Shown piece by piece: positions 11,401 through 21,604 of a stretch of DNA of 64,000 bases (the first letter of the stretch is position 1; every line of letters starts with the position of its first letter). A program made the translations under genes and the position numbers. The stretch is from positions 15,140,571 to 15,204,570 of the forward strand of contig NC_045138.2 of assembly GCF_008831285.2 (NCBI RefSeq), given 5' to 3'. The DNA comes from Nymphaea colorata (lineage: Eukaryota; Streptophyta; Magnoliopsida; Nymphaeales; Nymphaeaceae). The notes under the pieces were generated by a model. It saw only the letters and a program-made list of their open reading frames with translations. It had not been told where the DNA came from and did no database searches.

Positions 11401-14400
11401 CTACTAGCCCTCTAATGGTGACTGACCATCCATGATCTATCACCAAAATGGACAAAGCTTTTAGATCTCCGTTAAAATATGACTCAGCGAAGTGCACACA
11501 TAGGTCATGTTAGCCATTTTTTGCATCTTGACAACGCAATTATATAGCAAATATCCAATATATCTGCACTTCGAAAGTATTTGCCACCTTCTGTTGATTG
11601 AAAACATCGTGCGGCAAAATGGGAAATAACTTTTAAGATATTCTCCTGATTAAAGGATTTTTAAGATATTCGCCTAATTTCTGTTACTCTGGTCCAAATA
11701 AAGAAGGGGCTCAACCAAGAAAAACCACGAACCTCATTTTCCAGGCCATAAAAGCCGTTCGGACCGTCTGCTAATTGGCAAAGCATGATCCATTTTACAT
11801 CCAACCAAGACCACTCACTCAAGCGATCCCGGCATAGAGCTCGGATCTAATCCAAAATGGTCTCATTTGGACTCCTAACTGAACCTATTAATGGAGATCT
11901 GACACATTTTCCAACTAGAACGCCAAGAAAATAATAACATCCAGCCAAGTTTACTCACCCAGGCGATCCTGGCATAGAGCTTGGGCCTAATCCAAAAATG
12001 TCTCATTTGTACCCGTAGCTGAAAACCTATTAATGGTAGACCTGACTCATTTTCCAATTAGAACGCCAAGTAAATATGGGTTCAGTTTAGATACGTACAT
12101 TCCTGAAACTCTTGAAGTCTTTCGGATCGGGTCGTCGGGAATGTGTTAGGATGACCTGTGGCGATGACGAGATAGTCGTAAGGAATGCACCGTCCACCTG
12201 AAGTCACGACCTCCCTCTCGGACACGTTGACGGCAGTGGACGTGACCACCCTGCCGTTGGTCAGGTAGTGCTTGTGCTCGATCAATGACCTCTGGGCGAA
12301 GGCAGGCTCGACCATACATCGCAATGCTGCCCATGGCACTTCATAGTAGTCCTTCCTGCATTTCATGATTAATCGAGAGAGAAAGAGGGATTTACAAGTA
12401 AGGATCGAATTTTGAAGGTGTTGGCACGAATAATCAAGAAAAAAGAAAATTCCATGTCAATCCATGAGATATTTTACTGATTTTCCATGTTGAAAGTATC
12501 ATATGATCATATTATAAATTTCCTTTTGTGTTGTTTGGAAGGTGTTCTGATATATCCAACTCGATGAATTTTACCTTTTGTTTTCAACAGCCAAAAATTT
12601 GATGTTTTCATTTTGCAGCTTTGCTCTTGAGAGGGGTTCGAAATTTGTGACTAGCTAAGGGAAAACGATATCTAAAACCAACTATCTGTAGATGTGTCAA
12701 CCAAAAACAAAGAAAGTATAAAACCCCTTTTCTTTTTAGTAAAGTGATCCAAACGAAAAATCTTAAGTGATACGAGGAACACTTTAAATTCTGAGAGAAT
12801 CATACTTTCAACTTCGCTCATTGTAGCACATCCTATTTCAAGTTTTCCTAATCTTTTGCTTTTACAATTCTCTTGCAGCAATGCAGCTCTTATTATTTTG
12901 AAAGTAAAACTATTCCTTCATGGTTTGTCTCGAATTTTGATCATGCATATCATCGGCCGTGTCAACGACAAGCTACCGCTTATGGGGACCGTTTCATGTA
13001 AACTTTTATTTGGAGGGAATCTACAAATTCTTGTTTAACAAGACAAATTCATGTTTTCTGCCGCTTTAAACACGGTTACCAGTGAATCATTAAGCAATCA
13101 GCAAACTGGATTTATATCATCTGAAATCAACTTTCGCTTATTTAATTATTTCTTCTTTCCTGTGATGGTATTTACGTTAAAAAGGACAAATTAAGCGACT
13201 TGAAATGCTTAAGTAAACGATAAAGAAGACTTCATCCATAGCTACAGCGATGACCTCGATGGAGTAGGAACGAATATTTAAAGAAAACCCTTTTTCTTAA
13301 AACGCCGCCAATTCGGACTCGGCTGGAAGCACACATACCGTCTGTCCTCCACCTCCAGATCACATTTTCAAACGACATGCTGCCCCTTGATTGTCAGAGC
13401 GTTCTGATGGGCCTACTAAGAGGTACATTATTGAGCTGCAATAATTCTATAGAGCTCCTGGGGAATGTGACTAGGCAGATGATAAATGGTTTGGGACTGA
13501 CCAAGAAGTGGATGCTTGAAACTTAAGACTTGATTTGTAGGAAAACAATAATTTGAATATTTGATCCTACTAAAATGTAAGAGACCCGTCCAGGATTTAT
13601 CTGAGCATCGAAGTGGCAGGTCTGAACCAGTTTTATAGTCAGTTCGAGGACACTCAATAGGGTAAGATAGTACATGAGTTGTATAATTGGCTCTCCTTTC
13701 GTTATAGGAGAAGAAAAGAATGTCTTGTATGGGTGAAAGTAAGGCTAGACATCGGGTTAGGTCGCTGGCGGATACTTGGTATCGGGCCTGACTTAGACCC
13801 AACAGAAAAAGGCAGCAGGCCGGTCCGATAATTTATTGGGTTGACCTGGTTGGACAGCTCAGGTGGGTTTGATAGGTTTTTTTAATATTTATTTTATTAA
13901 TATATATATATATACAATATTTTTTTATAATTAACTATATTAATATATTATTTTATATTAAAAATATATAATTTTTAATTTAATGGGACGGGCCCAAGCT
14001 CGGACCCAAGTTTTAATGGTTGGGTCAAGATCCAATCTGAGTTTCGAGGGTGTTTGACCTGTCGGAGCCCAATTCTTTATCGGGCTGGCCGGATGCACAT
14101 GCTGAAAGGACTGTTTTTCCATTTAATGTTGTATAAATGCTCACGTGTTGGCTATCAAGGAAACTGCAAGTGGGTAGTCCTCATAATTACGAGTGGGTAG
14201 TCCTCATGATCATCAAACGCACCTTAGGAGGCGTTTGATAACTGTGCTTTTGAACAGAACGGAAGGAACATTTTGTCTAAGGGCTAAGGCACTTTTGTTC
14301 TGTTTGTTTTGTTATTGGTGTTCTTTATACATCGTTTAAAACTTATTGGTGTTCTTTATACATCGTTTAATGGTTTTAAGAACTGAATACCATATTCCTT

Positions 14401-14876
14401 CTGTCCGGTATTCAACCTTAGTCTTGTGTTAGCTATCGGGCTAAAACTGACCTAGTATTCACTCTGTTGAGTTCCAACCTGACCTGTGGCCAGTTTCGGT
14501 TCAAACTTTATAAAACTACAAACCAAGATATTCGAAAAAATAAACCCTTCAAGATTCTATAAATTCTTCATACAAAATTATGCTCAAATCCTTTCCCGAC
14601 ATCAGTATTCCACCCCTTCCCAGAGGATGACCATTTCTATGTTATCATACTGAAAAGATAGCCTTTTAATAAAAAATTAACGTTAAGCCTTCAGATAATA
14701 TAACGAATCTCATATAGTAAATCAGGGTCTTATCAATTGACTTGGCTGGAATACGACGCTCCCAACTAAAACCAGAATGTCAATCTCTAAAACATTTACA
14801 TCCCTACAAACATTAATCAAGCTTTTCTCTTTTGCACCAAACCTGCATCGATGCGGGATCAGATCTTATCCTAGCC

Positions 14877-14929
<53 letters not shown>

Positions 14930-16540
14930 TGTGCACGTTGTTAGGTGTGGCTCAGAGTCAACACAACGAACCCTACGGGGTCAGGGTTTGATGATACGTA
15001 AGGCGCAGTTCATATTTCATGTTTGGGTCAACAACGATAGGGTCCACTTTTATGCATGTTGTGCGGTATCGCTAGAAATTTTTATGCCCGTCCAAGGCCC
15101 AACCTAATTTCCAGTTACTATTGAATGCAAAGAGCAAATGTTACTACTTTTTCGAGTATCGATCAGGTCTAGTTCATGTAATTTTTATTAGATCTATATA
15201 GTTGGTACGCTAAGTTGCATGCCCGATCCACTCACTCTTAGAAGTAGGAAGTAAACCAAACAAATTGAACAAGGCAGGTTTGAGCTAAATTCATTAACTT
15301 AGCTGAGTAGTAGAAACTTGAGTCCTGCTCATCAAGATCACTTAATAAGAAAATATAGCTTTGATGCTTGTTGCATGAATGACTTGATTAACATAATAAC
15401 TTGGGCTTAAACTCAATGTAAGCTTGAGCTTGAGGTTGCATGCAATTTAGTAATCTTGTGATCATATAACCATAATTTGATCTATAACTACTTAATTCAA
15501 CCATTGATTAATTCAAATGAATTGACATAATTCAAAAAATACAAGTATAAAATAAATTGACCTAACAAACATAAACGTATACTACTAAGGAGCATGTCAC
15601 TGAAGAACATGACAAGGGGCTCCACGCCCATTGAAGTTGAGCATCTCATTAATAGCTAACTTGACCAACAAGTCGAGAAGAGCTGAGTAAACTTTGAACG
15701 AGTACAAGCTGTTATTCCTATTCCCTGCCATGGCCGTTCACGTTTAGCCCGTAAATTTGTTGAACCGGGCTGAAACGATCGCAAGCGGAACTGATGACAG
15801 CGAGCTTGCACCCTTTTTTTGTTGGCATTTTTAGTATAGACCTGGACCTGAACGGGTCCAGTTAACGGTTCTGAATCATGTCCAGATCCATACTGAAACA
15901 GTAGAATGGCGGGGACAAAGAGGTGGATTCAACCGGAAAATTACCGCCAAAAATTTTGACTCCGACAGGACTCCGATTTCCGGGAATGACGAGATGCCGA
16001 AGCCCCAGAGAGCGGCCAATTTTCTCGATCTTCTGACGATTATCGAGATTTCTGAAATCCAGGATTTTCTGGACCTTAGTCTCCGCTCAAGCACATCTCG
16101 ACTTGAAGCTCTAATGGACAACACGAAAAGTTCCTAGTTTCGGCGTCATTCCGAAGTCAAGGACTTCCAGAACTGCAAATCTTCCCCTATCCGGAGGGAA
16201 ATCGACAAAGTCGCATTGATGTTCATGTGAAAGGAAGAAATTAGCTACTTCCGTAGTTCGCGAACTTACAAAAACTCAAGAAAATGCATTTCTCCACAAA
16301 CTGACAATCCATAAGCAAATATCATTCGTTTTGCGTATTGGAAAAAAAAAAGTCGAAAGAGAGAAGATGATTCCTCAATCAAAGTAAATGCAATCATGGA
16401 AAGCAAGAGGAGAGGGAGGTGAGAGCTTACGGATCGATGAGGACGAGATCGGCGCCGAATTGGAGGGTTCTGGCGATGAGCGATCCGGCGGCTCCTCCAC
16501 CCACGACAACCACCCGCTTGTTACTCCCGCCGAATTCCAT
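8434..16540 (-). CDS. AIF/FSP1-like FAD/NAD(P)H oxidoreductase, 4 exons
   Basis: Minus-strand coding exons are 16540-16431, 12355-12099, 10751-10300 and 8700-8434, joining in phase to 361 aa plus stop. The start ATG is directly followed by a beta strand and the FAD-binding GGGAAG at residues 14-19. A second Rossmann motif, GGGPTG at 137-142, binds the pyridine nucleotide, and FAIGDITDI at about 264-272 is the C-terminal FAD-contact motif. This is a class II NAD(P)H oxidoreductase like animal AIFM2/FSP1 and Arabidopsis At3g44190 (homology from memory). The animal enzyme reduces quinones; the plant substrate is an inference. There is no Gly at position 2, so the animal N-myristoylation signal is absent, and I see no clear targeting peptide. 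Introns are about 4.1, 1.35 and 1.6 kb. All borders are GT-AG and both nucleotide-binding motifs are intact, so it looks functional. Confidence 0.9.
9848..9958. repeat. 56 bp tandem repeat, 2 near-identical copies
   Basis: Two head-to-tail copies (9848-9903 and 9904-about 9958) are identical apart from the last bases. Degenerate relatives built from GTATAAGATAA and GTATGAAATAAT continue to about 10080. It lies in the last intron of the FSP1-like gene, so it is an AT-rich minisatellite within an intron. Confidence 0.8.
11798..12077. repeat. 140 bp tandem duplication in an FSP1-like intron
   Basis: Two adjacent diverged copies start at 11798 and 11938 (period 140). Both contain GGCATAGAGCT, CTAATCCAAAA, CCTATTAATGG and TAGAACGCCAAG. 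By eye roughly 80-85% of positions match. The second copy ends about 20 bases from the splice donor that follows exon 2 of the minus-strand gene. Confidence 0.8.
13746..14099. mobile_element. GC-arm/AT-core non-autonomous element, second copy (putative)
   Basis: It has the same architecture as the element at 1331-1690: arms rich in GGGCC/CGGGTT words around an AT-rich core with TATAATTA, total about 350 bases, and weakly inverted ends (GACATCGGG on the left, GCATCCGGC inward from the right). It sits in the first intron of the FSP1-like gene. The two copies are much diverged from each other. Confidence 0.4.
14312..14370. repeat. 31 bp tandem duplication
   Basis: A 31-base unit containing TTATTGGTGTTCTTTATAC is present twice in a row (14312-14342, 14343-14370), inside the first intron of the FSP1-like gene. 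A related small duplication with period 23 around GTGGGTAGTCCTCAT lies just upstream at 14170-14208. Confidence 0.8.
14881..14932. repeat. (CT)16(GT)10 compound microsatellite
   Basis: A run of CT repeats passes directly into a run of GT repeats. It is intronic within the FSP1-like gene. Confidence 0.95.
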
Positions 16541-17720
16541 CGATTGTCCGGTGAGGATTTCCGGCGATCAGGTGCCCCTCCCTCCGCGCCGGCTTCCTTT
16601 TATTGTGGGGATAGCCAAAGGGAGGTCAGGGACAGCTTCACGCGTCTCCAAATGACGGTGTGGAGGATTTGACAATTCTACGGGACTAAAATGCCAACGA
16701 AGTTTTCAGCATAGTTTACCAAAAAGTCCACTATTTCTTAAAAATTCGTATCTTGCCCGCCATTTCTTCCTTGAATCTCATTGCTCCCTTTTTTTTACTA
16801 GGGCAATATTTTTCAATTCGAATATTTTACATTTGCTGATAATTATGGTTTCCAGAAAGAAAATTTCAAAAGAAAATTTTTCAAAAAATATTCAGGCAAA
16901 CAAATGGTTCATGAAATCCAAAATGGTGGATCACATTATAAAGTGGGAAAATACTTAAAAGTGTTTCTATTGCACTAGAATCACAAGAAAAGCAAGCAAG
17001 TAACCAAGTTTGTTGTTGAGAATAAGCGGGCAAAAAGAAAAAAGTTATAACCAAATCGGTTGTTGAGAATAAGTTAACTCACGGTCTTCTAAAAAATATA
17101 TGACATTTATTGTTCTGATAACAACTTATTTCTCTATATTATATTCAGAAAAAAAAAACCTTCTTCCTTCAGCATGCTCAAGGAATTGATTTTATAAGAA
17201 TTGAATCATCACAACACAACACCTTCTGTTTTTTAAATAGAAAAAATTAAAAAAAAAATGCATTTAATGTCCAGACAAATAATAAATCCTGGTCAACCTT
17301 TAAATAGCTGCATAATTTTTCAGAGAAATTTTTAAAGATGTGTTCACTAAAAAACATTATTTTCTAATGCAAATGACAAAGCTAACAATTATATATATAG
17401 AAACGTTATTTTCTTGACTGGTGAATGTTTTTCTTTTTTCCAGGATAAGTATTAAGATATATCTCTCACATTAGTGTTTTTCTGCTAGGTGGTTCTCTAA
17501 GAATTTCTCTTAAAGGTTGAACTCTTATTTTTCAATTTTTGAAAGTAGAGTCATGATTTGTTGTTGTCCAAATGTTTGGCACCCTTTAGGTAACTTTTCT
17601 CTAATAAATAGATTGGTGAAATTTTCATTTAGAGCTTATTTTCTAATTTTTTTAATTGAACATTTTGTGCTTGTCCTTGTAACTGGTAAGGTCAAGCGTT
17701 CAGGCTTTGTTCCAAAATTT

Positions 17721-17738
17721 CTCTCTCTCTCTCTCTCT

Positions 17739-17771
<33 letters not shown>
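17721..17771. repeat. (CT)10(TA)15 compound microsatellite
   Basis: A CT run is followed directly by a TA run. A second, shorter TA run lies near 17836-17853. Confidence 0.95.
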
Positions 17772-17776
<5 letters not shown>

Positions 17777-18288
17777 GGACGTGGATTTCTCAGGCTATCA
17801 AGATACTCTGGCCTCTCATTTATAATATAATAATGTATATATATATATATATAAAATAGGTGGTAGTCTTTGTTTTGATTTCTCATGATATCAACCCTCT
17901 ACATCTCAAAAAGAGCATCGATATGCAAATAGTGCATAGCAGAGCGAGGCTTCACAATACAGCCCTAAACCCTAAAGGGATGAAGGGAAGGGGGTGGGGG
18001 CTTCGACTTTCACTCGAGCGAGCGATAGAATTACCCTCTTGCTCATCCAAACCAAATATTTTTTAGAGCAGATTCATCAGCGGATTACTGTTGCCAATTA
18101 GCCCCTCAGTGCTCCCATATAAGGCCCATTTGGAGGACGGTGATTTCCTAGATCGGATTCGTCAGAATTCCTGCTAACGATTTCTCTTCTGTAAGGCAGT
18201 GTGGGATGAGGAAGCGCCTTCTTTGTAAAGGATATTGCTTTTGAAGTTATGCTTTCATATAGTTATCTGCAAATTTTAGAGGTTTCAG

Positions 18289-18414
18289 AAAACTGCTGTT
18301 CCCAGGGATTTGTTGAAGCGTGACAAAGACGAAGTTTTAATTCGAATGTTGAATGTTTCTTGTTGGGTGATTGAAATTGCACCTGCTTTAGTGGAAGAGA
18401 ATGTAAAAGTGTAG
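18289..18414 (+). pseudogene. Exon-like coding fragment, family unknown
   Basis: After an acceptor-like TTTCAG, a 41-codon open frame with ordinary codon composition runs to a TAG at 18412-18414. The peptide is rich in charged and aliphatic residues (for example LLKRDKDEVLIRMLNV, ending EENVKV) and looks more protein-like than the surrounding random frames. I could not link it to any family or find partner exons nearby. It may be a gene relic, an exon captured by a transposon, or chance. Confidence 0.25.
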
Positions 18415-18559
18415 CAGCTTTATGGGGAGAAGGGAGGGTGATTTCTTCTCTAAGAGCATAGACTGCTAGTCATCATCCATTCTGTCAATCCCAGTTTGTC
18501 GAGGGGATTGTCCCTTTTCAATCCATTCTCTAGAAATCAGATATGAAAAAAAAAAAATA

Positions 18560-18893
18560 TCCGATTAAAAAATTCAATCAGTCTTAAATTTAAGAAATGA
18601 CATCCGATCGAAATCGAATTCATATCAGATTTCATTTTAAATAAATATTCTATATGCAATACGCTTACGTTTTGTACATGGGCCAGATTCAGTTCAAACT
18701 TCACATTCGGATTCAAAAATCAATGTGAAAATCGGATTCGGATCTTATTCAAATTGTGAAATCGGACCTTGGATAAAGATTCAAATATAATTTTTCTTTA
18801 CTTTGAATGTGAATGAGAATATGTGAATATCGGAAAAAGAATCCACGGTTAACGGTATAGTTGATTTGAATATGGTCCGTTGACATCCCTATC
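18560..18893. mobile_element. Possible MITE remnant with ATCCGAAT-type words
   Basis: About 330 bases are rich in (A)TCGGATTCGG/AATCCG words and end in CCGTTGACATCCCTA. A related terminus (GGGGATGTAAATGG followed by GGATCCGATC) occurs near 42471, and similar word content occurs at about 33400-33640 and 61770-62100. The boundaries and the superfamily are guesses. Confidence 0.3.
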
Positions 18894-20621
18894 AATAAAA
18901 GAAAACGTAAAAAAGAGGTTGTCATTGCACCAGGAATTGAAAACAAACTCAGTGGCTAAGGAAAATGTGGAAAGATTAATGACGGGAATGTTTGACAGGA
19001 GAAGACAAAGGTGCCACCGACACTCCAGTTAAAACGCCCCTTAGTTGTCACACCCTTTTCTATCCCACTTCTACCGTGCGATTGGAAATCAGTAAGAAAA
19101 CAAGACATGTGGACCCATAATCTCGATGCGAGAGGTGCCGACGCAAACGCCTCGTCGAAAGGAAGGGAGGAGAATTAAAGATGACATAAATCCACCAAAT
19201 TCAGATCTTGAATCATGATTCAGTTAGTTTTGGATTTTAACTTTTGGGTTTGGATCTCATCTCAAGTTCCTTAATACGTGCATTTGCCCATCAAATTTCA
19301 TTTACAGTTGATTGATATGGACGACGTGTCGCATTGGGGATTAAAGGCGTCAGATTGGGTGGCATGCAGGTGACACGTATGGGCCATTGCCTACATCAAT
19401 CAAAAATAAAAATAAAAATAAAAAATTGTATATTAGTTGACTTGCTGACACGCGTCCGTCAATGCTCATTCTAAACCAGCTAAAGAAAATCACAAGCGCC
19501 CACAGATTGAGGGTTTTGATACCATGGATCGGGTTCGGGTAAAATCCATGTATACCAAGTCCATCTTGCTTGCTTGCTAGCCACCACACATGGAAATTCT
19601 GCAGGGAGAAAGGAAGAGAGAAAGTTCTCCATGGATCACTACGCCCATGCTTATCCATCTTTCCACATATGCATGGCATTTGTTTAATGGGAGAAGGCAG
19701 AAGGCCATCAATGGATGTGCATGCAGAGAGACCGATCATTTATAATTTTAAATGGCGCATGCATGCTTGCCATGGGATGATGATCTCATCATCTTCTTAA
19801 ATGATGTGCAGAGTTGGCTTGGTGGGTGGCTTCCATCTCATCTCAACTTGTTACGATGGAACTTATCCGGATACTCTTTGAAATATGAGAATCAGAAAAC
19901 CCCTAATTGGTTTTCTCAACCAAAATAAAAGAAATATATTATTTTTTTTTGTCTCAGGTATTAAAAGTTATTAAAGAATATTTCTGGCTTGTAAACAGCC
20001 AAAAAATGCCGTGTCAACAAGCAGACGGAGAAGTTTAGATTTGTTTTCTTTCTTGAGGTTAGGTATTGCAGGGAATCGGTCCAACAGAGGGCAGGTGAGG
20101 GAGTTGATCAACAGACTTACTTATAAGTCAAATAATGATAAAATGTGGACCCATAACCATAAGCTTCTTTTATCTATATTAAATTTATGTCAGCAAACGC
20201 TCCGTCATCTGGATTGCCCACAGGACCTTTCAAGTTGATTGATTAGAGGGTGTGTGTCGCTATTTGAGCGATTTGATCGACAGTCTAGTCATTGGAAAAC
20301 GAAGTGCATATCTTCCAGGAAAGGAAATAAAACTCCGACTTTTTGTCCGAGTAAACTTTATCCCAATTGCCTTAAGGTTATGCACTTAGATGTCATTGTG
20401 GTCCGTGGACAATGGCTCCGAGAATCAATATCATACCCAATTATATGAGCTACGCCGACTGCATATGTGCATTAACGTTACTTCTCTTTTTATTGTATAG
20501 AAAGAACGAGTGAGACTAACAGCTAATATAAAGGGACCTTTTTTTATTTTGTGACCAATGATTCAATTATTATGAGCCAACACGCTTCAAGTATTACTTG
20601 GGTTCAATTATATGGATCAGT

Positions 20622-20623
<2 letters not shown>

Positions 20624-20653
<30 letters not shown>
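20624..20653. repeat. (TA)n microsatellite
   Basis: About 15 uninterrupted TA units in intergenic DNA upstream of uricase. Confidence 0.95.
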
Positions 20654-20656
<3 letters not shown>

Positions 20657-21541
20657 AAACTTATCAAAGCTCAACTGCTTGTGCCTCGTGCGTAAGTATA
20701 ATTGAATAAAGTTTTTTAATATAATAATCAAGGCAGAACTACATTTTGTTTTTTTTTTTTAGACTGTGCCGTTTTTTATATATCTCCCATAAGTATATAA
20801 TATTCATTAAGCTCCTTTCAGTTTCATGAGATATAACTAAAAGTGCTCTTTCCACAAACTTACAAAACTCGACTTAATTTTCAGTTTTACAGGTTGCCTA
20901 ATTTCTGGTCGTCCTCTTTTTTTCTTTTTTCTTGCATGATTTGGAAACGGACATTCATCTTTAACTGTTTCCTTCATATTAAAACTTAAAAAAAAAAAAA
21001 AACTTTAATATTATATTTTACAATGTGACCTGGACTTATTATGCAGGTCAGGACAAGAATGGAATAGTCGCAAAAGTAAAAGGAGAAGAACTTCAGTACA
21101 TATTTTATGCGCAGTTTTTGGGAGCTCTTACTTTACGACAGCTGGATATGTTGTCCCACCCGAACCATATAACCGGACTCACATTTTGGTACGCTTGTTT
21201 TCTGTTCTGTCCTTATTGATTAGGATTCGGTTCCAACTCTATTGGGTCCTAAATCGACCCGAATCCATTGGAAAAAATAAATGGAAAGAATATGTCGTAT
21301 TTTTACTCATGCTTTTCCAAAATTATGTTATAAATAAGAAACCTTAATTGTTCTTTTAATAAGTAATGAAATAGCTAATTAAGCAAAGGAAGAGGCTGGG
21401 GATGGACCCGGACAGAGGATCCGAACCGTTTGAAGGAAGGAATCTCATCAATGGCAAAGTGGACATTTGCTTTTTGGAGTATCCTGGATGCTGTGGCGCA
21501 TACGTGTTACATTTCGCCCTCTCTTCCTCTCTCTCGGACGC

Positions 21542-21548
21542 TATAAAG
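21542..21548 (+). promoter_or_regulatory. TATA box of the uricase gene (putative)
   Basis: TATAAAG lies 57 bases before the start codon. A transcript starting about 30 bases downstream would have a 5' leader of only about 30 nt. This is the best TATA-like match directly upstream of any gene in the window. Confidence 0.5.
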
Positions 21549-21604
21549 TTGTGTGTTCTTGACTCTGTTTCTTTCAGACAGAGACGGCAGAGCATTCCTG
21601 TGAG

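Larger units (their letters stand above)
16541..21604. other. Intergenic DNA between divergent FSP1-like and uricase genes
   Basis: The low end should hold the promoter and 5' leader of the minus-strand FSP1-like gene, and the high end the uricase promoter. In between are AT-rich sequence, microsatellites, a short exon-like frame at 18289-18414, two telomere-type units near 17963-17976 and a possible MITE at about 18560-18893. I see no complete gene in this 5 kb. Confidence 0.5.

Noticed and set aside
17963-17976. Telomere-type CCCTAAACCCTAAA
   Set aside because: Only two units. This motif is common near plant promoters and does not indicate a telomere.
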